Below are positions 26,064 through 35,740 of a stretch of 64,000 bases of DNA, piece by piece. How positions within the stretch are numbered: the stretch's first letter is position 1; every line of letters starts with the position of its first letter. A program made the translations under genes and the position numbers. This stretch comes from Woeseia oceani. GTDB lineage: Bacteria > Pseudomonadota > Gammaproteobacteria > Steroidobacterales > Woeseiaceae. Location: contig NZ_CP016268.1 of NCBI RefSeq assembly GCF_001677435.1, forward strand, positions 3,647,001-3,711,000. The letters run 5' to 3'. A model generated the notes under the pieces. It made no database searches. It saw nothing but the letters and a program-made list of their open reading frames with translations, and had not been told where the DNA came from.

Positions 26064-28511
26064 TTAGCGTATACCAGCCGCTATTCCTTGCAGCGTATCC
26101 GCCAGAGCAGCCCGGCGTTCTTGCGTGGCAGCATTGCCGTCGCCCCTGACAACTAACTTGGCCAGGTCGTTAAGCGTTCGTGCGAGACGGCGATCGCTGT
26201 CGCCACGTTCTTGCACGGCGTTGGCAGTCATTAATGCTGATTGCAATTCGTCGGCCAACCCGGCTGGCAGCGAAGCACTCCGCTGCAACTGATCCATGTA
26301 CGCCATAGCCACTACCGGGCTGGCGGGCCAGCTTACCGGGAACTGTTGTTGCGGATTGAAGCGTTCGCCCTGATCAGCGAGTGTCGCCGCCGCAATCTCG
26401 TTGGCCGACAGGTAGTCACTGGGGCTGAGCGCGAGTACGTCCAGGCCGCGAGCAATCTCGGTTCCGTAAATCAAACCCTGATACCAGTAGGTCGACCAGA
26501 AGCCGGCTAGGATCAAATGCTCTTCGTGTACGGGGCCACGGTCGAAGTACGCGATTTCGACCGGGTTACTCGAATCAGTGAAATCGATCACCGAAAGACC
26601 GCCCTGGTACCAGGCCTGCACGAATATGTCGCGACCCGGGACCGGCACGATGGAACCGTTGTGTGCCACGCAGTTTTCCTGCTCAACCTGCGGTGCCGGC
26701 AACTTGTAATGACTGCGGTAAACAAGCTTGCCATCGACGATGTCATAGAACGCATCGGCACCCCAGTCCAGCGGATCGTAAGCGCGGCAACGCGGCCGGC
26801 TGCCGCCGCCCCACTCGTCCGTGAACAACACTTTCGTGCCGTCATTGTTGAATGTCGCGGAATGCCAGTACGCAAAGCCCTTGTCGATAACCACGTCCAT
26901 ACGCTTCGGTTTCAGCGGATCGGAAATGTCGAACAGGATGCCGTTACCGGAACAGGCTCCGGCGGCGATCCCGCGCGAAGGGAAAACGGTTATATCGTGA
27001 CAATGATCAGTCACGCGGGTTTCCTGCGAATCGTCACCGTGATCACCGCCGCGCCACAGGCCCGCGAGCACACCGCCCTCTTCGTCCGCGAACACCGCCG
27101 GGCTGTCAACGATGCGGGACCTGGAGGGGTCATCGACAGGGATTTCGATCACATCGACGCGGAACAACGCCGTACGATCGTCACCGGCAATCTCGCCGAT
27201 GCAACCCTCCATCTCTTTTTCATCACGTACCGATGAGGTGCCGGAGTTGTAAACAATGATCTTGCCGTCTTTGCCGGGACCGGACACAACCGAATGCGTG
27301 TGCGATCCGCGGCAAGTCTGTACGGCACCCACTTGCACGGGACGCCGCAGATTGCTGATATCGAAAATACGCAGCCCACGGAAGCGCTCGTCGCTGACGT
27401 CTTCGCTAACGCCTTGCAACCCACAATCCATGCGGCCGCGCGTTTGTTCCACCGACATGATCAGCAGGTCACCGACGATGGAGACATCGCCCTGCCCGCC
27501 AGGGCAAACGATGGAACTGTAGAGTTTCGGCACACCGTCTTCGCCAAGTCGATAAATGTTATAGCCGTGGTAATTGCCCGCGACCAACACATCGCCCGCA
27601 AAGGCCATATCCGTATTGGAGAAGCTCAGCAGCGGTGAGCGGTCACTCCACTCATTGTCTTTGTTGCTCTGGCCATCGTCGTCGGTATCTGTGGCGACAT
27701 CACCGTTCTTCTTGGGCTTCGGCAGAGGCAAGCCTGCCGGGTTATTGGGGTCGAAAAAGCCAGCAGGCCGCGGCAAAGAAGCAACAAGCTCCATGTGCAT
27801 GATGGCCTCACCCGCATTGTCAAAACCAGCGGAGAGACCGGAACGCGGATCGGGAGACAGGCCGACCAGCAGCGCGTTCATGCGTTCGATCTCGGCGTTC
27901 TGATCATTGGTTACGTCAGTCGTGAAGTCGAACAGCACAGGGTCGTAAGCAGCACCGGGTTGCAGCAGCAACTCCTCGACCATTTTCACCGCGCCTTCGT
28001 GATGCGCAATCATCAGGGTCAGGAACAAACGATCGAACTCCGTACCCTTCGCAGCAGCCAGCTCGGCCATTTGCTGCGGCGATGCCATGCCTGCCATCTT
28101 GTGGCTGGTGTGCATCGCATGATGAGCGCTCGGCTCCGGCACTTCTTCGCCGCGTTCACGCAACCAGTCCTGCATGAACGACATTTCATCTTCTTGTGAT
28201 GCGTTAATACGCCCAGCAACATCAACCAGTGTCGGATTGTTGGTTCGATCCGCCACCAGTGCGGCCATCTGCGTCGCCTGATGGTGATGCGGGATCATGT
28301 CCTGCATGAACTTCGTATCGGCCGGCGAGTGACTGGTGTTGGCAATCTTGATAGCTTCATCAGCCGTCAGCTCGCGGGCATTTTGGCCCGGTGCACCCGG
28401 CTGAAAAATCGGCACTTCCTGTGCAAGACTTGCCGTGGCAAGGGCAAGCAAAGACACACTTGCTACAACACGAACGGACTGCCTGATCAGGTCTGCGGAG
28501 AGTACATTCAA
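26064..28511 (-). CDS. Secreted DUF305 plus LVIVD-repeat fusion protein
   Basis: 815 residues from a TTG start that follows AGGAG by eight bases; the frame is open upstream but lacks a ribosome site. A Sec signal (SLLALATASLAQ) comes first. A DUF305 domain follows, with MIPHHHQATQM (H75-77) and MIAHHEGAVKM (H170-171), His-rich motifs thought to bind metal. From about residue 280 onward there is a propeller-like region with LVIVD-type repeats (VAGNYHGYNIYRL, LRIFDISNLRRPVQVG, LSVIDFTDSSNPVEI). The fusion implies an extracytoplasmic binding protein. The function is unknown. Confidence 0.82.
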   Translation of the reverse strand: MNVLSADLIRQSVRVVASVSLLALATASLAQEVPIFQPGAPGQNARELTADEAIKIANTSHSPADTKFMQDMIPHHHQATQMAALVADRTNNPTLVDVAGRINASQEDEMSFMQDWLRERGEEVPEPSAHHAMHTSHKMAGMASPQQMAELAAAKGTEFDRLFLTLMIAHHEGAVKMVEELLLQPGAAYDPVLFDFTTDVTNDQNAEIERMNALLVGLSPDPRSGLSAGFDNAGEAIMHMELVASLPRPAGFFDPNNPAGLPLPKPKKNGDVATDTDDDGQSNKDNEWSDRSPLLSFSNTDMAFAGDVLVAGNYHGYNIYRLGEDGVPKLYSSIVCPGGQGDVSIVGDLLIMSVEQTRGRMDCGLQGVSEDVSDERFRGLRIFDISNLRRPVQVGAVQTCRGSHTHSVVSGPGKDGKIIVYNSGTSSVRDEKEMEGCIGEIAGDDRTALFRVDVIEIPVDDPSRSRIVDSPAVFADEEGGVLAGLWRGGDHGDDSQETRVTDHCHDITVFPSRGIAAGACSGNGILFDISDPLKPKRMDVVIDKGFAYWHSATFNNDGTKVLFTDEWGGGSRPRCRAYDPLDWGADAFYDIVDGKLVYRSHYKLPAPQVEQENCVAHNGSIVPVPGRDIFVQAWYQGGLSVIDFTDSSNPVEIAYFDRGPVHEEHLILAGFWSTYWYQGLIYGTEIARGLDVLALSPSDYLSANEIAAATLADQGERFNPQQQFPVSWPASPVVAMAYMDQLQRSASLPAGLADELQSALMTANAVQERGDSDRRLARTLNDLAKLVVRGDGNAATQERRAALADTLQGIAAGIR

Positions 28512-28761
28512 TGGATTTACTCCTGTTAAAGGTTTTTGTTTCAGGGCCGCGGCGACGCGTAATCGAGAGAGCTTACCAGACCCATCCGGTCGGTTCAGAC
28601 CGCTTTTGTTTTCCTTGTCAGATAACCTGCAGACTGCGTGCCTGCCGCGTTTACTACCTGGTATCAGAGGCAAACAAGCTACCATTCGAGACGGTCTTCG
28701 CGGCCCGGGAAAGGCGCGCTAGACTGAGGTAACGACAACTGGCTGCAACTGAGGCATGTGC

Positions 28762-29706
28762 ATGGACCGAAACCGACACGACCGACTGTCGCAAATGTTT
28801 GCTGACAATCGACCGATCATTCTGGACGGGGGTCTGGCGACAGAACTCGAGGCGCAAGGTCATGACATTGGCTCCGCCCTCTGGTCCGCGGCCCTGCTCA
28901 GCACCCGACCAGACGCTATCGTTGCCGCTCACCGTGCCTTTCTTGATGCCGGCGCGGAGATCATCATCAGTGCCAGCTACCAGGCGAGCATCGAAGGGTT
29001 CATTGCACAGGGCTATTCGGATCTCGAGGCGGGTGAGCTGATCGTTCGCTCGGTAGAGTTGGCCTGCACGGCCCGGCAGCACTATTGCACAGCAAACCCG
29101 GAAACCGCTCACCTGCCATTGGTCGCAGCCAGCATTGGCCCCTATGGAGCCGCCATGCATGATGGCTCGGAGTACACGGGCGTATACAACGTAAGTGCAA
29201 ACGAATTGCGCTCGTTTCACAGGCAGCGCCTTGTGATTCTGGAGCGCACGAACGCCGATCTGCTTGCCTGCGAAACTATCCCGACCATGCTCGAAGCGGA
29301 AACGTTGGCCAGCCTGCTTCGTGACAGCCCGTTACCGGCGTGGGTCAGCTTCTGCTGCCGGGACGGGCTGCGCATCAGTGATGGCACACCACTGCGCGAG
29401 GTTTGCGCCTTGTTTCGCGAGCACCCACGCGTACTTGCACTGGGCGTGAACTGCACGGCACCACAGCATGTCGCCTCGTTGATCGCAGAGATCAAACAGG
29501 CCGCACCGGACAAGGCAGTGATCGTGTACCCGAATTCAGGTGAAACCTATCACGTGGAAACCAACTCCTGGTCCGGCGACAATGGTGCCGAAGCCAGTGC
29601 CGACTACGCCAAGCGGTGGCGGCAGGCAGGCGCAACAGCTATTGGCGGCTGCTGCCGGATAGGACCCCGGCACATTGCTGCCATCCATGACGCCATTGCC
29701 ACCTGA
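28762..29706 (+). CDS. Homocysteine S-methyltransferase family protein (MmuM-like)
   Basis: 314 residues from the ATG at 28762, which is seven bases after GAGG; an ATG at 28756 sits too close to that site. The N-terminal LDGGLATELEAQG is typical of the family. The three zinc-binding cysteines are present at C231 (GVNCTAP) and C297-C298 (GGCCRIGP). The enzyme transfers a methyl group, usually from S-methylmethionine, to homocysteine to give methionine. No mmuP-type permease gene is adjacent. It precedes a cupin gene on the same strand by 78 bases. Confidence 0.9.
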   Translation: MDRNRHDRLSQMFADNRPIILDGGLATELEAQGHDIGSALWSAALLSTRPDAIVAAHRAFLDAGAEIIISASYQASIEGFIAQGYSDLEAGELIVRSVELACTARQHYCTANPETAHLPLVAASIGPYGAAMHDGSEYTGVYNVSANELRSFHRQRLVILERTNADLLACETIPTMLEAETLASLLRDSPLPAWVSFCCRDGLRISDGTPLREVCALFREHPRVLALGVNCTAPQHVASLIAEIKQAAPDKAVIVYPNSGETYHVETNSWSGDNGAEASADYAKRWRQAGATAIGGCCRIGPRHIAAIHDAIAT

Positions 29707-29784
29707 GCCCGGCAACGACAGCTGCCACACACGGCGAAGCAGCAATCCGGTCTTCCAACTTTTTTCGCAGAGAGCACCCGAATA

Positions 29785-30150
29785 ATGACGCATGAATCCT
29801 CAGCCAAACCGGTCTTTTTCAACGACAACACTGCCGAATTCAGCGAATACGAGACGCCCGCAGAAAAATGCGTGAGCGGCCAACCACTGCAGCGAACCTG
29901 GAACCACTTCACCAGCAAAGATGACAAATTTTTTGCCGGCGTCTGGGAAGCGGAACCGGGGCGCTGGACGATCAGCTATTCGGAAAACGAGCTCTGTCAG
30001 ATTCTGAGTGGCCGCTCAGTCCTGCACGACCGGCAAGGCAATGCCTACCCACTTAAGGCCGGCGATAATTTTGTCATTCCCGCCGGCTTTGAAGGTGAAT
30101 GGGAAGTACAGACAACCACGCGCAAGATTTACGCCATCTATCAGGCCTGA
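29785..30150 (+). CDS. Small cupin (DUF861/EutQ-like)
   Basis: 121 residues, a single cupin barrel of the DUF861 type. The conserved core is seen as WEAEPGRWTISYSENELCQI, then LSGRSVLHD, GDNFVIPAGFEGEWEV and IYAIYQ. Such proteins bind a small ligand or metal in the cytoplasm; some relate to ureidoglycine aminohydrolase or EutQ. The usual metal-binding histidines are mostly replaced here, so a catalytic role is uncertain. It follows the homocysteine methyltransferase gene on the same strand. Confidence 0.82.
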   Translation: MTHESSAKPVFFNDNTAEFSEYETPAEKCVSGQPLQRTWNHFTSKDDKFFAGVWEAEPGRWTISYSENELCQILSGRSVLHDRQGNAYPLKAGDNFVIPAGFEGEWEVQTTTRKIYAIYQA

Positions 30151-30179
30151 GATGCTCGTGTCAGCCCTGCGGCAAGGCA

Positions 30180-31361
30180 TTACCTACGCACTGCACCATC
30201 GACCTGAGCCAACATCTGCAATGCAATAGTGGCCACGGTATTGCCGCGCTCCGGCGCGCTCACGTCGGTGGAGTTACAAAAGGTCACGACCGACAGTGCT
30301 TTCTCAGGAAAACGCAGGTAGACACTTGAAAAGCCAACCCAGCCACCGGAGTGACCGATCAATTTCACACCGTCACGCTCGGAGACAAACAAGCCGAATG
30401 CGTAAGCAGGGTGTTCGCCAAAAATCTCGCTGCTTTCTGTTTCGAAACCGGGCAAAGGCGTGGTCGCGAGCTCAATGAGCGCTGGCTCGCCCTTACCCAG
30501 GGTGTTGTTTGTCCAGTTTCGATCCCATGCGATGAAATCGTCGAGTGACGTGTAGACCCCGCCATCGCCGACCCAGCTCAGATTGGTCATGTACAGCTCG
30601 TACCGGCCATCATCCGTCTTGCTATAGCCGTCGGCGCGGTTCTTTACCAGTTCGTTGACGTTGTCGTAGAACATTGAGTGCGACATGCCGAGCGGTTCGA
30701 AAATTGTGTTCTCGGCATAGCGGCGCAGGCTCAGGCCACTCACTCGCTCTACCACCTGCGATAGCAGAAAATAGCCGAGGTTGGAGTATTCCCAGCGAGT
30801 TCCCGGCTCCAAACGCAACGGCACGTCGCGTACCGCCGCGTAGAACTCCGCAATAGTCCAGTAGTCTTCGTTACCGAAACGAAACTCGCTGCCGTCCGCC
30901 TTGCGGAACAGGTCGGGGTCGTAATCACCCATGCCGGCTACGTGATGGACCATCTGCCGTATCGTCACCGGTTTGCCGTAGTCCCGCAGCTCGGGCAAGT
31001 AACGGCGCACGTCGGCATCCAGGTCCAGCCGCCCTTCCTCTGCCAGCAAGGCAATGGCCATCGCTGTGAACTGCTTGGACACCGAACCCGTTCGGAAAAC
31101 CGTCTGCGACGTCACGGGCAGGCCGTACTCCAGGTTGGCGAGTCCGTAGCCTTTCTGCAGAATGTATTCGCCGTGCCGAATTACCCCTACCGCGCAACCC
31201 GGCCGCATGTCGTCCTCGATATCGGCAAACACTTTGTCGACCGCCTGTACCAGGCTGCCCTCGCTGGCATGTGCCATCAAGGGTAACGGCAGCAAAGCAA
31301 CAGCAACTACCACAACACTGATCCGATGACAGGTATTCAAACCGGCACCCCGTTTGTTCAT
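30180..31361 (-). CDS. Secreted S12 serine hydrolase
   Basis: 393 residues from ATG at 31361, chosen because it starts a signal peptide (ISVVVVAVALLPLPLMAHA); the frame is open to 31433. The S12 motifs are S93-x-x-K96 (SVSK), WEYSNLGYF and HSG (IGHSGGWVGF). There is no C-terminal extension, unlike the paralogue at 19530. It is the fourth S12 gene in 24 kb and stands alone, convergent with the cupin gene. The substrate cannot be read from sequence; D-aminopeptidase, esterase or beta-lactamase-like activity are all possible. Confidence 0.9.
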   Translation of the reverse strand: MNKRGAGLNTCHRISVVVVAVALLPLPLMAHASEGSLVQAVDKVFADIEDDMRPGCAVGVIRHGEYILQKGYGLANLEYGLPVTSQTVFRTGSVSKQFTAMAIALLAEEGRLDLDADVRRYLPELRDYGKPVTIRQMVHHVAGMGDYDPDLFRKADGSEFRFGNEDYWTIAEFYAAVRDVPLRLEPGTRWEYSNLGYFLLSQVVERVSGLSLRRYAENTIFEPLGMSHSMFYDNVNELVKNRADGYSKTDDGRYELYMTNLSWVGDGGVYTSLDDFIAWDRNWTNNTLGKGEPALIELATTPLPGFETESSEIFGEHPAYAFGLFVSERDGVKLIGHSGGWVGFSSVYLRFPEKALSVVTFCNSTDVSAPERGNTVATIALQMLAQVDGAVRR

Positions 31362-31523
31362 GCAAACCGAGCGACAATCGTAACCGGTTTGGCCGTGGAT
31401 GTGGCCTTCTGGCTTGCGGTCACCACTGGCCACTGGCGGAGGTTGTGCAGCGCGGCCGCCCCGCAGCGCTGCACAAGCCCGCCAGAAGACTCGACAACGG
31501 TATCGCCCGCTGCGCCTCTGCCA

Positions 31524-32270
31524 TCACTCAGTCAGTACTCGCACGCGCCCGAGCGTTGTGCCATCGCTCGGATGCTGCAGTTCGTACTCCAGCACGTTGA
31601 CCATCAAGGTCCCGCCACTCATGCCGGGCTGCACACCGGTCAGTCGCAACAGCACTTCCAGCTGCACACTCGCGGTGAAGGGACCTATCCGGTCACTGAT
31701 CAGCTGCGCCTCGGCGGCCGGGACTTGCCAGGTTTGTGCCTCGCGGCCGTTGGCAAAGCGCAACTCCACCTGTTGGCGAAACGCGGTATAGGAGATCATT
31801 GAACTAGGTGACAATGCCCGCACCGTGAACTCACCGTAGGTTGGGTCGTAATCCGATAGTTTCGCGCTGCCCAGGGACAAGCGAATCAGGCCGACATCCG
31901 CGACTGACGCCGCGCCGACTGCCAGTTCCTGCCGGATAGTGGTGCGTAGCGCCGCTTTGTCGGCTGCAGGGGCGGCCATTAATCGCCGGTCGAGCTCGAC
32001 CCATGACTCGATGGGCGGTGTGATACCTGCGAGGTCGTAATAAAGGAATACCATAGTCGCATCGTCGGGACTCACGAGTTCGCGTCCACGTTGTGTAAGC
32101 GCCCGACCGGCCCCTTTCGCGGCGGATACTCCGGCGGACTTACCCTCGTTGCCAGTGGCTCGCGCCAGAGACGCCTGGCCGGCCGATGTCTGCCCCTGGG
32201 CGGCAGGTGAGTCGCCACCGCCGCACGCGGCAAGCAACAAGATACAGCCAGCTACAATTAGTTTCGTCAT
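31524..32270 (-). CDS. Unknown lipoprotein, 248 residues
   Basis: A lipoprotein signal with lipobox LLAAC (Cys16) is followed by a low-complexity Ala/Gly/Ser-rich linker to about residue 65. The folded part begins VSPDDATMVFLYYDLAGITP and ends with beta-strand-rich sequence (VNVLEYELQHP). I do not recognise the family. It begins nine bases after the preceding lipoprotein gene, so the pair is almost certainly co-transcribed and may act together in the envelope. Confidence 0.75.
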   Translation of the reverse strand: MTKLIVAGCILLLAACGGGDSPAAQGQTSAGQASLARATGNEGKSAGVSAAKGAGRALTQRGRELVSPDDATMVFLYYDLAGITPPIESWVELDRRLMAAPAADKAALRTTIRQELAVGAASVADVGLIRLSLGSAKLSDYDPTYGEFTVRALSPSSMISYTAFRQQVELRFANGREAQTWQVPAAEAQLISDRIGPFTASVQLEVLLRLTGVQPGMSGGTLMVNVLEYELQHPSDGTTLGRVRVLTE

Positions 32271-32279
32271 GACCGACTC

Positions 32280-33272
32280 CTACATGGTGGGCTTGTCAGC
32301 ATTCTTGGTTGCCGCGTCCAGCTCGGCCGCGCGGCGTTCTTGCTCCGCACGCTCAAGTTGCTGCTCGGTTGCCATCAACAAGTCGTAGCCTTGTGCCTGG
32401 TGGACGACCCCGATCTCAAGGGTATGGGCGATCAGCGGATTGTCGCGCTTGGGTCGAATGACGGCAGACAAGGCAAGCCCGCAATCCGGCGATAGATTAA
32501 CGCCGGACTCAGGCCTCGACGGCGCGCTGCAGCCGTAGTACATCGGTGACGTTTCAGTAACCGGCCGGTCCCGCAGGTCATAGGCCCAGTCCAGAAACCA
32601 GCCCTGCGCGTCCTCTCGCTTGCGCATGGGTGGCCCGTACTTGTCTTCAAGTGCGGCGGCAACTCCCGAGATCGATGGCGCCTTGCCATCGACATAGGCT
32701 TCTATGCGAGACGCGGCAATCACCCGTTCTTCATTGGGCAGGCCCATTGTGGTTACGTACCAGCGCGAGGTCCCGCCCAACATATCGGCAGCCCGCTTGT
32801 TCATGCTCCTGGCCATGGCGTTGTTTTGCATCTCGGCCATGATTTCTTTCGACGTCTTGTTTATTCGATCCTCTGCGAACACAGCGCCGAACCCCTGGCG
32901 CAAGGTTTGCCCGTAGGTATTGATCTTGAAGCCACCACGCGGACTGTTATCGACGATAAGCAATTCGTGACTGCACAAGACCACGTTGACAGCATCGTCA
33001 TAACTCATTCCGGGTCGAACCCCCACTATGTCGTCTACCGGTGCGTTGGCTGCACGCGGCGCGCTTTTGGGTCGGGCAGGACAGCGCAGCTTGCCGCGCG
33101 CCTCTTTGGCAATTTCGGCGGCGGTGGCCGCTACCCGCGAATTGCTGCTGCTGGCCGCAGACGGGGCCCGGGCTGCGGCTTGCGCCGGGCCGGCCGCAGA
33201 CTCGTCTGACGAACCACAAGCGGTGCTCACGGCCGCGACTAACATCAGAGTTAACAGCTTCATTGTTGGCAT
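32280..33272 (-). CDS. Unknown lipoprotein, 330 residues
   Basis: The start ATG has GAGGA eight bases upstream. A lipoprotein signal (LLTLMLVAAVSTACGSS) precedes an Ala/Ser-rich linker. The main domain includes VRPGMSYDDAVNVVLCSH, a turn motif also seen in small outer-membrane-associated lipoproteins, and several cysteines (MYYGCSAPSRPE, LSPDCGLAL) that could form disulphides. The C-terminus is a charged helix (LERAEQERRAAELDAATK) likely to be coiled coil. It is the first gene of a two-lipoprotein operon. The function is unknown. Confidence 0.75.
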   Translation of the reverse strand: MPTMKLLTLMLVAAVSTACGSSDESAAGPAQAAARAPSAASSSNSRVAATAAEIAKEARGKLRCPARPKSAPRAANAPVDDIVGVRPGMSYDDAVNVVLCSHELLIVDNSPRGGFKINTYGQTLRQGFGAVFAEDRINKTSKEIMAEMQNNAMARSMNKRAADMLGGTSRWYVTTMGLPNEERVIAASRIEAYVDGKAPSISGVAAALEDKYGPPMRKREDAQGWFLDWAYDLRDRPVTETSPMYYGCSAPSRPESGVNLSPDCGLALSAVIRPKRDNPLIAHTLEIGVVHQAQGYDLLMATEQQLERAEQERRAAELDAATKNADKPTM

Positions 33273-33723
33273 GATTTCATCCTCGCCATTCCGCGCGGCC
33301 GGTCAGTCACGGCACATCGGTGTGCTGCACACGTACCGCTATTTCTGTGTTGCGAAGTCCGGTCCGCCTGTAATAGCCGGCGTCGACACTCCGCCCCCTT
33401 CGACTTCATCAATCAGCCAACCTGTTTGACGAGTGCTCACAGGCACTATCGGTCATTGGCGCTACGCCAACGGCTGGCGCGATCGAATCCGTTGTCTGCA
33501 ACCACTGTGATGTTGGGCCGCACGCCCGGCAACGGCAGTTAACGGCAGCTAACGGTGTTTAGGCGGTCCTAAGTGAAATCCTGCGAAAGTTCGCAAGGTA
33601 AAACCGCTTGCGGCCGTTGATGCACCAATGCGATGCGCATTGCTGACAGTTCCTGCGGACTCCTTGACGTTTCTTGCCAGTCCGCTGGTCAACGGCCGGT
33701 ACTCAATGCCGTTTTAAGGGCAG
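33273..33723. other. Intergenic region with a short TAACGGCAG direct repeat
   Basis: 451 bases between divergent frames. At about 33530-33557 the words AACGGCAGTT, AACGGCAGCT and AACGGTG follow one another in a row. Nothing else was recognised. The region probably holds the promoter of the two-lipoprotein operon. Confidence 0.35.
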
Positions 33724-34284
33724 GTGTTGCACACGACTGGTGACGAGTTCGCCGATCCACTGTTTTCCGGGCTGGAGTTCGGTACCCACAGCGGGGAAGT
33801 GTCAATGCAGCCTGACGAGATCAATCTGAACATCACACCGGCAGGCAATCCCGGCTCATTTCTCGCCGAGGAAACGGTGCAGCTCAGCGACTCACAGCGC
33901 TACACGCTTTACCTCAGTGGCCTGCCGGGGCAGCTTGACGGCGTACTCGCCACTGCCGGCAGCCGCCGCCTGGCGACCCACGCGAAGTTTCGCTATTACC
34001 AGGGCGCGGCTCGTTTCAGCGCGGTCGATCTGTACGTCGTACCCGCGGCAAGTGACATCAGCCTGCTAAGCCCGCTGCTAAGCAGTGTTCCGTACACCGG
34101 AATGAGCGGCTACCTGTCACTTGAACCTGATATGTACGACATCGTGCTGACCTGGCCCGGCACGAAAACGGTAGTCGCGGGACCGCTGCGTGTTGATCTT
34201 GCCGCGCGCGGCGTCTACGAGACCATCAGTGCTGACAGTCAGCAAACCGACGTGGCGCAGTTGCTGTATTTCGAGATTGACTAG
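33724..34284 (+). pseudogene. DUF4397-like protein, probably N-terminally truncated
   Basis: 186 codons from a GTG with an in-frame TAA six bases before it. The sequence resembles DUF4397 domains: YTLYLSGLPGQLDG, then a second domain with FSAVDLYVVPAASD, LEPDMYDIVLTWPGTKTVVA and RGVYETISAD. Full-length members are secreted or lipid-anchored, with a signal peptide and the opening VxVxHASP-like strand; both are missing here and no continuation was found in other frames upstream. It is therefore likely a remnant, although a short expressed protein from the GTG cannot be excluded. Confidence 0.5.
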
Positions 34285-34322
34285 ATGGCTGCAACAGGCG
34301 CGCGACCTTCAGCGCGCTTTTT

Positions 34323-34375
34323 GCCAGCTGGTCGGTGAGGCTCGGTCGGGAACCATGTCCGACCGAGCCGCTGGC
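34323..34375. terminator. Hairpin between convergent genes
   Basis: An inner 11-bp perfect stem (34339-34349 with 34359-34369) is enclosed by GCCAGC/GCTGGC. There is no strong T-run on either side. It lies between the DUF4397-like frame and the convergent rhodanese gene and may serve both. Confidence 0.5.
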
Positions 34376-34488
34376 TAGATGGCCGGGAGAGTGTGTGTAC
34401 CGGTTGGCACAGAAACCGCCCGGATCGGGTGTTCACCGGCATAGCAGCATATCGACACCCGCTGTCGACTCTGTGAAGAGCAACAGTG

Positions 34489-35418
34489 CTACTCGGTCTC
34501 CATTGGCCTGGCCGGGTCTGCGGCCCATTCCTGCAACGATGCCGTATAGACAGCAACGTCCTTGTAGCCGAGGCGGATCATCGTGAACGCATTGGCAGAT
34601 GCGGCGATACCGCCACCGCAGTAGGTAATCGCGCGGCCTTCGTAATCACCGTCGAACAACGTCGCCAGTTCATCGACGGTTTTGAAGTGGCCATCGTCAT
34701 TTGTCAGCGACATAACCGACACATTACTGGCACCGGGAATGTGTCCGGGTCGTTCATACATCGAGAACTCTCCCCGGTAATGCGCGGCTGGGAGCGAGTC
34801 GATGATAGTGACGCTGTCGTCGCCGATGGCGGCATGCACTTCATCGCTTGCCACTATCAACTCCGGTCGCAGGTTCACTGTCAGCGATCCTTTAACAACG
34901 GCAACGGACTCCGTTGACAACGATTGCCCGGCATCCGTCCACGCCTGCAAACCGCCGTCCAGCAATGCCGCGTTGTCGAAGCCAATCCAGCGCAACATCC
35001 ACCAGACCCGTGCCGCCCAGGCAGATCCGTTCGCGTCATAGATAACGACGCGCGAGTTATCACCGACACCCAGACGCTCCATAGCCGCCGCGAATTCGCC
35101 GGGTTCCGGCACGGCGTAGTGCAAGGGACTGTCGCTGTCCACCAGCTCGCCCATGAGGTCCGCAAAACGGGCACCGGGTATGTGGCCCTTGTTGAAATTC
35201 TCACGGCCATTGACTGTGCGCATGCCGCCATCGTCCGTCCGCTCGATCATGACCGTCGCGTCCAGTATCACGAGGTCGCTGTCCTGATAGTGCTGACTGA
35301 GCCACCCGGCACTGACAAGTGTATCCATGGGCGGCGTCATTTCGTTGGGCACCGGGCCATTGCAGCCGGTCAGCAGAAAAGTAACGGCGAGTGTGCAATA
35401 CATGTGCAAAGGATTCAT
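34489..35418 (-). CDS. Lipoprotein rhodanese (two-domain sulfurtransferase)
   Basis: 309 residues from ATG at 35418, chosen because it starts a lipoprotein signal with lipobox LLTGC (Cys19). Two rhodanese domains follow: the first lacks an active cysteine (VVIYDANGSAWAARVWW) and the second has Cys267 in YCGGGIAASA. The active loop resembles thiosulfate/3-mercaptopyruvate sulfurtransferases, but the Gly-Gly-Gly loop is unusual, so substrate choice is open. It is anchored in the envelope, unlike the cytoplasmic enzymes of central metabolism. It is divergent from the gene at 35741. Confidence 0.85.
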   Translation of the reverse strand: MNPLHMYCTLAVTFLLTGCNGPVPNEMTPPMDTLVSAGWLSQHYQDSDLVILDATVMIERTDDGGMRTVNGRENFNKGHIPGARFADLMGELVDSDSPLHYAVPEPGEFAAAMERLGVGDNSRVVIYDANGSAWAARVWWMLRWIGFDNAALLDGGLQAWTDAGQSLSTESVAVVKGSLTVNLRPELIVASDEVHAAIGDDSVTIIDSLPAAHYRGEFSMYERPGHIPGASNVSVMSLTNDDGHFKTVDELATLFDGDYEGRAITYCGGGIAASANAFTMIRLGYKDVAVYTASLQEWAADPARPMETE

Positions 35419-35740
35419 GGTGTTTTCCCGGCCGGGGCACGCCCGTTCCAATCAGTTGGCGGAGAAGCAGTATACGAGAAAACTGTCAGCTCCGGCCCAC
35501 CACAGCCAGGCCAGGCAGAACGCTGGCTCGTACGGCGTGGCCCTATTGCCTCTGCATTGCTCACGCCGGCGCGATCGCAGCACGACTGCTACCGGTTTCG
35601 CCGGATTGCAAAGTACCTGCATTCAAATCATCACCATCGCGTGGCACACTTCGGGCCTCCCTATGAATACCGTCCGCCAATGCGCAAGCCAAGGAGTGTG
35701 CGCGCCGGCAGGCCGGCTTACGATCGCAAGGAACCCGAAG

